From: Draconibacterium sp. | GTDB lineage: Bacteria > Bacteroidota > Bacteroidia > Bacteroidales > Prolixibacteraceae | Direction: 5' to 3' | Assembly (NCBI GenBank): GCA_016705335.1 | Contig: JADIYN010000016.1 | Span: forward strand, 1-64,000 | Length of the DNA stretch: 64,000 nucleotides | Part shown: piece by piece, positions 20,211 through 29,352 of the stretch | Layout: each line of letters begins with the position of its first letter | Position numbering within the stretch: position 1 is the stretch's first letter | Notes under the pieces: generated by a model | The model's input: only the letters and a program-made list of their open reading frames with translations | What the model was told of the DNA's origin: nothing | Database searches by the model: none | Translations under genes and position numbers: made by a program

Positions 20211-21242
20211 TTATCCCTTTAAAACTGTTGTAATCGACGCTATTTTCTCAAGTCCTGTCATAAAACATTTTTTCTCAGATGTTAAATCCAAATGTTCGTT
20301 ATTATGTTCCAATTGAAGCGCTTTTTCATGCATCTTTCCCAAAAACTGATAATATTCATCCGTGTTGCCATGCAACGGTTTGTGATTGACAGCTTTTACA
20401 ATTTTATCCACTTTTTTGGCAGTATGCTGGCTTTCAGGATCAATCAGGCTTTTCTCAAACTTTTCCCAGATATAATCAATTGCTACTTCCGAAATATGCA
20501 ACATGTCGGGAGCGTAAAACCTATAATCGCGGAGTTCGTCCATTACAATTTCGTAGGCTGGGAAATAAGAGCAGAAATCATGTCCAAAATCTTTTATTAT
20601 TGTTTCTATCGCCAGTAATAAAATTGCTTTACTTCGCTGATTTTCAATAGCTCCATCTTTCCAATGCCGGATTGGGCTAACTGTAAAAACAACCTGGATT
20701 GACGGATTTATTTTCCTGATTTCGATAAACAATTCTGTATAATTCTGAACGATTTCATTCACAGTTAACCGCTCCCTGTTAAAATCGCCAGCATGAATTT
20801 TATGGCAGTTTGAAACCGTTTGCCCTGTATTTTTATATTTATAAATCCAGGCAGTGCCAAAAGTGATGAACAAAAAATCAGCGGACTTCAAAAAATCATT
20901 GGATGATTTAATCCTGTTGTTAATGATTTCAATCGTTTCGTTTTTGTTTGGCGATGAAAACCGTCCGTGATGAAAAAAGCTGTGCCACAAACCATCAGAT
21001 TCAACTAAATCTTCTGAAGTAAAAACCTTTTTGTCAAGCAAAATCCGCAAACCATTTGCCACCGAAACCGGGTTATATAAAATTCCAAACGGGTTTATAT
21101 CGATATTATATTTCAACTCCGCCATACGATTCCCGATATTTTCAGTAAAACAAGAGCCCAAAAACATATTCTTTTTTGAATATCCTGTTTGTTTTTTAAA
21201 CATCGGGATTTCCACGGTTGTATGGAATTTTGATGAAGTCAT
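20211..21242 (-). CDS. GSCFA domain protein
   Basis: GSCFA family protein of 343 residues, named for the LGSCFTENIG motif found near residue 29. The fold is related to SGNH/GDSL esterases, with Ser of GSCF and a C-terminal D-x-x-H (APDMLHIS) as possible catalytic residues. Substrate is unknown. Its ATG follows the glgB stop with no spacing, so it is probably translated with glgB and may act on a modified glucan, for example as an esterase. That role is inference from position only. Confidence 0.9.
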   Translation of the reverse strand: MTSSKFHTTVEIPMFKKQTGYSKKNMFLGSCFTENIGNRMAELKYNIDINPFGILYNPVSVANGLRILLDKKVFTSEDLVESDGLWHSFFHHGRFSSPNKNETIEIINNRIKSSNDFLKSADFLFITFGTAWIYKYKNTGQTVSNCHKIHAGDFNRERLTVNEIVQNYTELFIEIRKINPSIQVVFTVSPIRHWKDGAIENQRSKAILLLAIETIIKDFGHDFCSYFPAYEIVMDELRDYRFYAPDMLHISEVAIDYIWEKFEKSLIDPESQHTAKKVDKIVKAVNHKPLHGNTDEYYQFLGKMHEKALQLEHNNEHLDLTSEKKCFMTGLEKIASITTVLKG

Positions 21243-23267
21243 TTATTTAACCTTTGGAATATCAATTTTCTTAAAAACCAGTGCTGATCGTGCAGGGAGA
21301 TAAAGTTTTAAATAATGCTGGCTAGTGATTCCCGCAACAGGATGAGTATAATAACTTATTTCTTCATCAACCAGATCCTGTCCGCCAAACCTTCCTGAAT
21401 CCGTATTTAACATCACTTTATACTTTCCGGCACCGAGAGGAATCCCATAATCAGTAAACGACTGTGCAGGATTGAAATTAAACACGAATAAAAACAAACC
21501 TCTGTGATAAGCCAAAACATTGTCGGGTTTGTTTTCCATTACAAAATCAACGGTTGGAATTGTAAGCAACTTATTTTCACGTAAAAGCTGAATCATTTCT
21601 TTGTCAAAATCATAGAGCCAGTGATATTTCAGGTCGGGATTTTCAGCAATCCCCCAAAGACGGCGGCAGTGCTTGTATGACCATCCGTTTCCTTCGCGCG
21701 GAAAATCAATCCATTCAGGGTGTCCAAATTCATTGCCCATAAAATTCAGGTAAGCACCTCCGCCTGTTGAAGCAGTTGCCAGACGTATCATTTTGTGCAG
21801 CGCGATTCCCCTGTCAACAATCATGTTGGGTTGGTCTTTTCGCATATTGAAATACATTTCTTTGTCGATCAGCCTGAAAATTATTGTTTTGTCGCCCACA
21901 AGCGCTTGGTCGTGCGACTCGGCATAACTTACCACTTTTTCGTCGAGCCGTTTTGATGTGAGCTGATAGAATATTTCGCCCATATCCCAGTCGTTATCCG
22001 ATTTCTCTTTTATCAGTTTAATCCAAAAATCGGGCACTCCCATTGCCATTCGGTAATCGAAACCAAGGCCACCTTCCTCAATCGGGTAAGCAAGTCCGGG
22101 CATTCCGCTCACATCTTCAGCAATAGAAATGGCTGTTGGTTTTACCTGTTTAATCAGCTTGTTTGCCATTCTGAAATAAGTAGTTGCCTCATGATCTACA
22201 TTGGTGTCGAAATAGTCGTTGTAATTGGTAAACGCCTTTCCCAAACCATGGTCGAAATACAACATACTTGTAACGCCATCAAACCTGAAACCATCAAATT
22301 TATATTCATCGAGCCAGTATTTTATGTTTGACAGTAAAAAATGCAAAACCTCGTTTTTCCCGTAATTAAAACAGTATGAATCCCAGGCAGGATGTTCTCC
22401 CTTTGCACCTTCGTGGAAAAACTGGAAACGTGTGCCATCATAATTTCCTAAACCTTCAATTTCATTTTTTACGGCGTGTGAATGAACCAGATCGATTACC
22501 ACTGCCAAACCCATTCCGTGCGCTTCGTCGATTAATTGCTTCAGTTCTTCGGGTGTTCCAAACCTCGAAGAAGCGGCAAAGAAACTTGAAACATGATATC
22601 CGAAACTCCCGTAATAGGGATGCTCAGGAATTGCCATCAACTGGATTGTGTTATATCCGTTGGCTCTTATGCGCGGAAGCATATTTTCTCTGAATTCGTT
22701 GTAGGTATGAACACACTCTTCTTCGCCCGCCATTCCAACATGTGCTTCGTAAATCAAAAGAGGTTCATTGCTAACCTGAAAATCCGGATTTTTCCAGTTG
22801 TACGGGTTTTCGGGCGACCAAACCTGGGCATTAAAAATGTGGGTTGTTGAATCCTGCACCACACGGGTTGCCCATGCCGGAATGCGTTTACCAAAATTTA
22901 TTGCCCAATGAACAGAAAGTGCATACAAATCGCCATGTTTTATGGCATCTTCGTTGAGTTGAAGTTCCCAAACACCATTTTCCAGGCTTGTGAATTCATA
23001 ACCGTGTTTTTCCTGCCAGTCGTTAAAAGTACCTATCAAATATATGTGCGTTGCATTGGGCAGCCACTCCCGGATTACCCAACCTGCCTGGGTTTTGTGC
23101 AATCCAAAATAAAGATAACCAGTTGCAAAATCAGAAAGTTGCCTGTCTCCGGTAATTTCCTTTTCTTTTGCATTGGCTTCATTTATTCGTTTCGATATAA
23201 TTCCGGCAAATGGTTCTAACCAGGGATCATCTTTAATAAGCTTTGGAACGTATTTATCTTTATTCAT
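21243..23267 (-). CDS. glgB: 1,4-alpha-glucan branching enzyme (GH13)
   Basis: Makes 1,6 branches in glycogen. The 674-residue intact protein has an N-terminal CBM48-like domain (REWLPNATHIYLIGTFNDW) and a GH13 barrel with the nucleophile in DGFRFDGVTSMLY, the acid in ISIAEDVSGMP and the stabilising Asp in AESHDQ. It resembles the eukaryote-like GH13_8 branching enzymes common in Bacteroidota. It is the first gene of the glycogen cluster, followed without spacing by GSCFA. No Bacteroidota promoter was clear upstream. Confidence 0.95.
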   Translation of the reverse strand: MNKDKYVPKLIKDDPWLEPFAGIISKRINEANAKEKEITGDRQLSDFATGYLYFGLHKTQAGWVIREWLPNATHIYLIGTFNDWQEKHGYEFTSLENGVWELQLNEDAIKHGDLYALSVHWAINFGKRIPAWATRVVQDSTTHIFNAQVWSPENPYNWKNPDFQVSNEPLLIYEAHVGMAGEEECVHTYNEFRENMLPRIRANGYNTIQLMAIPEHPYYGSFGYHVSSFFAASSRFGTPEELKQLIDEAHGMGLAVVIDLVHSHAVKNEIEGLGNYDGTRFQFFHEGAKGEHPAWDSYCFNYGKNEVLHFLLSNIKYWLDEYKFDGFRFDGVTSMLYFDHGLGKAFTNYNDYFDTNVDHEATTYFRMANKLIKQVKPTAISIAEDVSGMPGLAYPIEEGGLGFDYRMAMGVPDFWIKLIKEKSDNDWDMGEIFYQLTSKRLDEKVVSYAESHDQALVGDKTIIFRLIDKEMYFNMRKDQPNMIVDRGIALHKMIRLATASTGGGAYLNFMGNEFGHPEWIDFPREGNGWSYKHCRRLWGIAENPDLKYHWLYDFDKEMIQLLRENKLLTIPTVDFVMENKPDNVLAYHRGLFLFVFNFNPAQSFTDYGIPLGAGKYKVMLNTDSGRFGGQDLVDEEISYYTHPVAGITSQHYLKLYLPARSALVFKKIDIPKVK

Positions 23268-23406
23268 ATATTTTTTTCTTTAAAGATAAATAATCGACTG
23301 TGAAGTTTTACTGAAATTTTAAAAAAGAGGGAAGAATTAATGATTGGAAAGGTTAATTTAAAAAGTGTAATGAATAAATGTGTTACGTTGACAGCAGTTT
23401 ATATTA

Positions 23407-24912
23407 TTATTGGACTATTATTTTTTTACGAAAACTTTCTTTCAAAGTACTCACTTCAACAAAATACAACCCTGGTTGAAATCCTAAAATCGGAATAGAA
23501 AGCTGATTTGCAAAAATCGATTTAATATAAACCAACTGCATGTTCACATTATAAAGTTTAACCTGCATTTTTTCGTGATTTCCAGCTATATTATGAACAT
23601 TTAAAAAATCGTGTGCCGGATTTGGGTACACACTAAAGTTTATTTGAAGTTCATCAATGCCGTTATAAAAAACCAACCTTTCGCAAAAGGATGGAGATGG
23701 ATTGCAACAATTATTTGTAAAAAAACCTAAGGCGGGATGCTCAAAGCATCTTAAACTTCCATTCCCAGGGATAACATCAACTGCACAATTTATTGCCCGT
23801 GGCAACATGTGATCCAAACATCCTATTCTTTCCAAAATAACTTCGCTATAAAACCATTCTGATAAACTGTCCGGCGAAGTATAAATTGCTTTTAATGGCC
23901 ACCCGTTTACAAGCACTGTTTTTACGGAATCAACAATTACAGTTCCAATTGAATCGGTATTGAAAAAACTGCAAATACTGTCAGTTCCATAAATCGTCCA
24001 TTTATCGCCAGCCACCGCATTGAAATTGTACAATTGATAAAAACTGCCATTCCCATAGAAATATACAATTCCATTTTCAGTCTATGTGAAATCACTTTTA
24101 AGATATGTTGTATCCTGTCCGTTGGCGTGGAAATATGTTTTTTGAATCTCCCTTACTGTTTTATTTTGAATTACAGTATCCTTTATAACTTCATAAAGAA
24201 CATAACCTTCGTTAGGCGGCATCATACCTTCCATTTTCGTATAGTGCCATTTTGCACCAATTGACGCCCATTCGGTTTTAAATTGAGTGGGGCCAAAAAA
24301 ATCGCAATCAATATCAACTAATTTCAATTCAAAATCATCATTTTGAAAGCACCTGAGGTTACCTCCATAAGGCGGATCTGCCAATCTATCAAGTGGAAAC
24401 ATAAAACCTGTCCAACCAATGTTTTCTATAATTTCACCGTTCATTTGATACTTATATTCAGATGACTGCAAAGTACTTACATGTTTTGCTTTTAATTCTG
24501 TACCATTCATGTTTCTTTTGCTCACCGAATCAACTTTAACTTTAATATAAGTTTCATTTCCTTCATCCCTGCAAAACATTTGGATAGTATCACCAGCAAC
24601 AGCATTAAAATCATATAAAAGTTGAAATGCATTTAGTGTTGGTTCGAAAAAGTAAACCCGGTTATCAATCGACTTCATTAATAATTTTGAAGAAACAGTG
24701 TCCTTTAGTGAAAAGTAATCTTCCTGAAAAATTGTGGCATCTTCGCCAACAATAACTGTATCGCCAAGTACTGAAAACTTAATAAAATCGTAATTGAAAG
24801 GTGGCTCAAACATGGTTTGGTTATAATGCCAAACGGAATTTTTTGTTCCCCAGTTTTGTGCCAAACAAAAAATTGGAAAAAGAAACAGGATTAACAAAAG
24901 TGCATTTTTCAT
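23407..24912 (-). CDS. T9SS-exported protein with two tandem repeats of one domain, in-frame stop
   Basis: The protein of about 500 residues has a Sec signal peptide (LLLILFLFPIFCLAQ), then two copies of a domain of about 180 residues, and a type A T9SS sorting domain (VYPNPAHDFLNV ... FRKKIIVQ). The copies align through W...WHY, DTVI, VYFF/VYFYG, YDFNAVAGD/YNFNAVAGD, IGW/IGC and GNLRCF/GSLRCF. I do not recognise the repeat. A TAG at 24082-24084 interrupts the second copy in frame (TTC ACA TAG ACT GAA). The flanking sequence stays in the same frame and remains homologous to the first copy, so it is a substitution or a real nonsense codon, not an indel. Confidence 0.8.
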
Positions 24913-25300
24913 ATTCGCAGATTGAAAGTTGTTTTGATTTTAATGGCATTAAAGCTATGAATAATACTTTTTATATCAAAAGTGAAACATGTTTTTTTAA
25001 AACGCAATATTCTGATTATATGCTCTCTAAAGCTTTATCTGAAAATGTAATTTGAAAAATAGAATCAGGTTGTTATTCGAATAAATGTAAAAGTAGTAAG
25101 ATACATTGCTTTTAAAACTAAAAATATGTTAGACGTTGTCAGGCTTGCAACACTGACAAGTTGTGGAAATGCAAATGAATCAATTACCTGACATTGTTAT
25201 TTATAAGCTGTAGAATTACTTTGGAACAAACTATAAAAAGGTTATTACAAAAATCAGAAGTTATCTGTAAGTATTTATTCCATAATAAACGAAAATAATG
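24913..25300. other. Intergenic stretch with one weak hairpin
   Basis: No gene is visible. TTGTCAG at 25136-25142 and CTGACAA at 25153-25159 could form a 7-bp stem with a 10-base loop, a pattern seen in dispersed Bacteroidota repeats. Nothing else stands out before the repeat array begins. Confidence 0.4.
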
Positions 25301-25530
25301 CTTTGGGGAGTCCTCCCAAGGGTTGTCCAAATGAAAAGGAAGCTTTGGGGTTGTCCCAAAGGTCGCCTAAATGAAAAAGGAAGCTTTGGGAGTTGTCCCA
25401 AAGGTCGGGAAATCAAAAAGTGAAGCTTTGGGAGTTGTCCCAAAGGTCGCCTAAATGAAAAAGTATGCTTTGGGAGTTCTCCCAAAGGTCGCCCAAATGA
25501 AAAGGAAGCTTTGGGAATTGTCCCAAAAGT
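25301..25530. repeat. Six-copy 42-bp tandem array of hairpins
   Basis: Six units start at 25301, 25343, 25384, 25426, 25468 and 25509, so the period is 41-42 bases. The core of each is CTTTGGGAGTTGTCCCAAAG, an 8-bp perfect stem with a 4-base loop, followed by GGTCGCC(T/C)AAATGAAAAAG. The first and last copies are degenerate. The array lies between the PCMD gene stop and the T9SS gene start, both on the minus strand. A frame of 14-residue repeats can be read through it, but it starts without a ribosome binding site and looks fortuitous. Confidence 0.9.
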
Positions 25531-25548
25531 ATAACGAATTAAAAAGAG

Positions 25549-26538
25549 TTAATAAACCAACTCAATATTATCGACCCAAAAAATGGATTCAGTAGAGCCG
25601 ATATATTCAACGCCCTGGTAACTTGAAGTAAAATAAAGGATCATGTGGGTTGGTGCTTCACCTGATTTTCCCCAGCCAGTTTCAACAAGTGGCACCATTT
25701 TACCTTTCGAATTTTTTACATATACTTCGCCAACTGACGGTATTAAACCCATGGTTTTGGCATCGTATTGCGGAAGATGTGTAACATCTCCATAAGTTAC
25801 CGGATAAATTGCACCGTTTACCCACTGTGGCTGGGTTCCGGTGTAAAACTGGCGCGCGCCGCCAATTCTTGTAGCAAAAACATTTCCGTCGGCATCTTCC
25901 CATCTTTTCTGCAGAATAATGGCAAATTCAGCTTTGTCGTAACCCGCTACAGTTGTAACATCTGTTGTTGCTTTAACCCGGGTTTTTCCAGCATTATATT
26001 TATAATCGAATTTTACAGCTTTTGGCATTCCAGTAAATGGTATTCCCTGGCTTACATTTTTTATTGGGTCTTTCATACCATGCACAGGTTCTATCATTTC
26101 ACCAACAAACAAAGTCCCCGCAAGTAAAACGTCAACTTTAAATCCTGCAATATTGTCTTTTCTGATTTTTGTTTCGAGGCGGCAACAATAACCTTTTTCG
26201 CGCTTTTCGGGAATAACCCGCGTATTTCCAACATCAAGCACCATTTTTGCATACACATTTGATGTTCCCCATGGCGAGGTGCTATCTTTTAATTTCAAAT
26301 CAAAAAAATCGGCCTTTTCGTTTATCTTCCCCACTCCGTAAAGTTCAATTGTGTTACCACTTAATAAAACGGATTCCTTTAGTTTTCGGGAGTACCAGTT
26401 GTCGAGTGAAGAATAATTCAACTGTCCAAGATTATTCACAAAGGGTGAAAATTTGGTTTGTGAAAATAAGTTTACGGACTGAAATAAAATGAAAAAACCA
26501 AGTATCAGTACTTTTATATTGTTTGAAAAAGTGTTCAT
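25549..26538 (-). CDS. PCMD-domain secreted protein
   Basis: Exported protein of 329 residues with a signal peptide (VLILGFFILFQSVNLFSQ) and a C-terminal half resembling the putative carbohydrate metabolism domain (PCMD), including FKVDVLLAGTLFVGE, DKAEFAIILQKRWEDADGN and the closing FWVDNIELVY. PCMD proteins are jelly-roll-like and usually linked with polysaccharide use in Bacteroidota. No SusCD pair is near. Assignment by memory of motifs, so moderate certainty. Confidence 0.7.
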   Translation of the reverse strand: MNTFSNNIKVLILGFFILFQSVNLFSQTKFSPFVNNLGQLNYSSLDNWYSRKLKESVLLSGNTIELYGVGKINEKADFFDLKLKDSTSPWGTSNVYAKMVLDVGNTRVIPEKREKGYCCRLETKIRKDNIAGFKVDVLLAGTLFVGEMIEPVHGMKDPIKNVSQGIPFTGMPKAVKFDYKYNAGKTRVKATTDVTTVAGYDKAEFAIILQKRWEDADGNVFATRIGGARQFYTGTQPQWVNGAIYPVTYGDVTHLPQYDAKTMGLIPSVGEVYVKNSKGKMVPLVETGWGKSGEAPTHMILYFTSSYQGVEYIGSTESIFWVDNIELVY

Positions 26539-26719
26539 TAAATGTTTTATGCTGTGTTTTTTATTCCAAAACAGAGTTCATTCAATTTGTTAAAAATGCT
26601 CCTGTTTTTGAGAGCGCAAATTTAACAGAATAATTCTCAAATCGTTTTTTCAAAAGCTTTGGCCGGAAACATTTATCAAAAGGAATTGTTTTCTTTGGAA
26701 AAAATTTCAAACTTTTATA

Positions 26720-27952
26720 ATGAAGAATACCGGATTTACCACTACCTCATTAAATATTCCTTACGCGAAAAAAGACCCGCACAATGCATTGCAGATGCCA
26801 CTGTACGAAGCTGTTGCCTTTGATTTTGAATCGGCAGAGCAAATGGAAGCCAATTTTAAAGGCGAGTATATTGCCCATGTTTATTCACGCACATCGAGCC
26901 CAACACTTGAATATTTCGAATTGAAATTAAAAGCGCTTACAAACAGCCATGCCGTTTTAGGAGTAAGTTCGGGAATGGCAGCTATTTCGAATGCTATTCT
27001 TGCAATTGTAAAAGAAGGTGAAAATATAATTTCCGATATTCAGTTATTTGGGCACACATACTCGCTATTCAAACAAACACTTCCTGGGTGTGGAATTGAA
27101 ACCCGGTTTGCAAATTTCAAAGTTCAGGCTGAAATTGAAAAACTTATCAATAACAAAACCAGGGCTATTTATTTTGAAACAGTAACCAATCCGCAGCTTG
27201 AAATTGCCGATATTGAAATGCTGGCATCAATTGCAAAAAAGCACAACCTGCTTTTAATTACCGATAGTACAATGACCCCGCCAAATGTTTTTCAGGCCGG
27301 TAAATTTGGTGTTAACATTGAAGTTATTTCAACTACAAAATATATTTCAGGCGGTGCAACTTCGTTTGGAGGTGCAATTATCGACCATGGAAATTACGAT
27401 TGGACATTGAATGAGAACCTGAACAAATACACCGAAAAATTTGGAAAAAACGCTTTTATCGCAAAATTGCGCAAAAATATTTACCGCAACTTTGGTGGAA
27501 GCATGGCGCCACAAACTGCAAGATTTATGATCCAGGGATTGGACATTCTTGAACTTCGCGTTGAAAAATGTTATAAAAACTGCATGGCGCTTGGCGCTTT
27601 TCTTGAAACTCACCAAAAAGTAAAACAAGTGGGTTATCCCGGTTTAAAAACTGATAAGAGATTTAAGTTGTCGGAAAAATATTTTAACGGAATACCCGGT
27701 ACAATCATGAGTTTTGACCTTGAATCGAAAGCTGCGTGTTTTGCGTTTATGAACCGGCTGCAAATCATCCGTCGCGCCACAAATTTGAATGACAACAAAA
27801 GTTTGATAATTCATCCTTATTCAACCATTTACAATGAGTTTAGCGAGGAAGAACGGAAAAATACGGATATCCGCGACACAATGATGCGCTTATCGGCAGG
27901 AATTGAAAATGTTGAGGATTTGATTGCTGATTTTGGGCAGGCGTTAGGGTAA
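26720..27952 (+). CDS. Cys/Met metabolism PLP enzyme (O-acetylhomoserine sulfhydrylase-like)
   Basis: PLP-dependent gamma-family enzyme of 410 residues. It shows YSRTSSPTLEYFE, GVSSGMAAISNAIL, ESVTNP-like ETVTNPQLE, DSTMTPP, and the PLP lysine in STTKYISGG. O-acetylhomoserine or O-acetylserine sulfhydrylase (MetY-like) is most likely, but cystathionine synthase and methionine gamma-lyase share these motifs. It stands alone, divergent from the PCMD gene and convergent with the Fic gene. The gene reads without damage. Confidence 0.88.
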   Translation: MKNTGFTTTSLNIPYAKKDPHNALQMPLYEAVAFDFESAEQMEANFKGEYIAHVYSRTSSPTLEYFELKLKALTNSHAVLGVSSGMAAISNAILAIVKEGENIISDIQLFGHTYSLFKQTLPGCGIETRFANFKVQAEIEKLINNKTRAIYFETVTNPQLEIADIEMLASIAKKHNLLLITDSTMTPPNVFQAGKFGVNIEVISTTKYISGGATSFGGAIIDHGNYDWTLNENLNKYTEKFGKNAFIAKLRKNIYRNFGGSMAPQTARFMIQGLDILELRVEKCYKNCMALGAFLETHQKVKQVGYPGLKTDKRFKLSEKYFNGIPGTIMSFDLESKAACFAFMNRLQIIRRATNLNDNKSLIIHPYSTIYNEFSEEERKNTDIRDTMMRLSAGIENVEDLIADFGQALG

Positions 27953-28014
27953 GGGAGATTATTGACACAGTTTTCTTTATTTAACTCAATTTGTAAAACT
28001 GAGGCAAACAATTC

Positions 28015-29165
28015 TTATTTTGATTGAAAAATATCAAAGTATTCTTTAAAAATAAACTTTCGGTTTCGTTTGTAACCGGTCAGTTCCGTAAGTATTTCCA
28101 TTTCCACAAACTGGGAGATCAACCGGTTGGCAGTTGCGGCTGATATCTTCATATTTTCCGATATTTCCTTTGACTCGATAATCGGCTTTTGATAAAGATA
28201 ATATAGCAAGGCATATCCTTTATCAATTTTGACGCCCAGTTTCGGCAGTTTTACGTTTTCAATTTCTCTACGCAATTCAATTATTTTTTTAAAAACCTGA
28301 ATCGAACTGTTTGAAGTTTCTATAATCCCAACCAAAAAGAATTTTAACAACTGAACAATGTTGTTTGAAGTTCTCACAACCATCAAATTATCATAGTAGT
28401 AATTCCTGTTTTTTTCAAAAAAATCGGATAAATAAAGTGCAGGTTTTTTAAGGATGCCTGTACTTACCAATAAAAGAGTTATTAACAACCTTCCTAAGCG
28501 ACCATTCCCATCTAAAAACGGATGAATTGTTTCAAATTGATAATGAATGATTGCAATTTTAATCAAGTGAGGCACCATAATTTCTTCGTTATGAATAAAT
28601 TTCTCCAGATCACTCATCAAGTCAGGGATTTCGTTAAAATGTGGTGGGATAAAAATGGCGTCCTTTATAGTTGCCCCTATCCAATTTTGACTTGTTCGAA
28701 ATTCTCCTGAAATTTTATGTTTACCGCGTACACCTGCCAAGAGAATTTTATGCGTGTTCTTTAACAACCGGTTTGAGATGGGTAACCTTTCCAATTCACT
28801 TATCGAGAAATTTATTGCATTAATATAATTCTGAACTTCAGCCCAATCATCTCTTTTCTCAGGATTTATATCTTCAACTTTCACAAGGCTTCTTCCATAT
28901 TCGTTTTAGTCCCTTCAATTCGGCTAGAAGCTGTTGCTTCCTTCAAAATGTGCATCGAAATAAAGAAATCTACGTCAGGAATTAATTGAGAAAACGCATT
29001 TAATTCGCCTAATAAACGATTTGCCTCAGCCAATAAAACATTGACTTCGGGGTTAGAAATAATCCATTCGTTATTAATACTTTCGGGTAAAAATGATTTG
29101 TAATCTGTTTGTGTAATAAATCGACCGGAAACGAAACTATCAATATTCATAATTCTATTTTTCAA
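28015..29165 (-). CDS. Fic-family AMP transferase with N-terminal inhibitory motif (one frameshift)
   Basis: Fic proteins transfer AMP or other nucleotide parts to protein targets. The catalytic motif HPFLDGNGRLGR is complete. The inhibitory helix motif (S/T)xxxE(G/N) appears as SSRIEG in the N-terminal Fic_N part, which makes this a class II, self-inhibited Fic. A C-terminal winged helix (ISAATANRLISQFVEMEILTEL) suggests DNA binding. The frame breaks at about 28882, where one base (a G on the coding strand) is missing between EEAL and VKVEDINPEK; the joined protein is about 380 residues. No antitoxin partner gene is adjacent. Confidence 0.9.
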
Positions 29166-29188
29166 TAAATATGCAAATATAAAATATT

Positions 29189-29277
29189 ATAATTTCAATT
29201 TTCGCATTTATGAAAATATAGAATTTCATAATTTCAATTTTGCAAATTACTGAAATTATAAATTCTATATAATTTCA
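29189..29277. promoter_or_regulatory. AT-rich direct and inverted repeats upstream of the Fic gene
   Basis: ATAATTTCAATTTTCGCA at 29189-29206 recurs as ATAATTTCAATTTTGCA at 29228-29244, a 39-base spacing, and inverted parts (GAAATTATAAATTC at 29252-29265, ATAATTTCA at 29269-29277) follow. The set lies within 115 bases upstream of the Fic start codon. It could be the operator for self-regulation by the Fic protein's winged helix. This is inference. Confidence 0.45.
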
Positions 29278-29352
29278 TCGTTCAAAAGTTTCCAAATTAG
29301 AACTTTTCCCCACAAATTTTCTGATTTGTAAAATAAGTAGAATCGGTTTTTA

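Noticed and set aside
25261..25485. A 74-residue minus-strand reading frame of 14-residue repeats (RPLGQLPKL)
   Set aside because: It is a by-product of the 42-bp DNA array, whose period is a multiple of three; it has no ribosome binding site and its codons show no sign of protein constraint.
28015..29165. Two overlapping reading frames taken as a toxin-antitoxin pair (an inhibitor gene upstream of a Fic toxin)
   Set aside because: The two frames join by one missing base and the upstream piece carries the SSRIEG motif and Fic_N part of a normal single-chain class II Fic protein.
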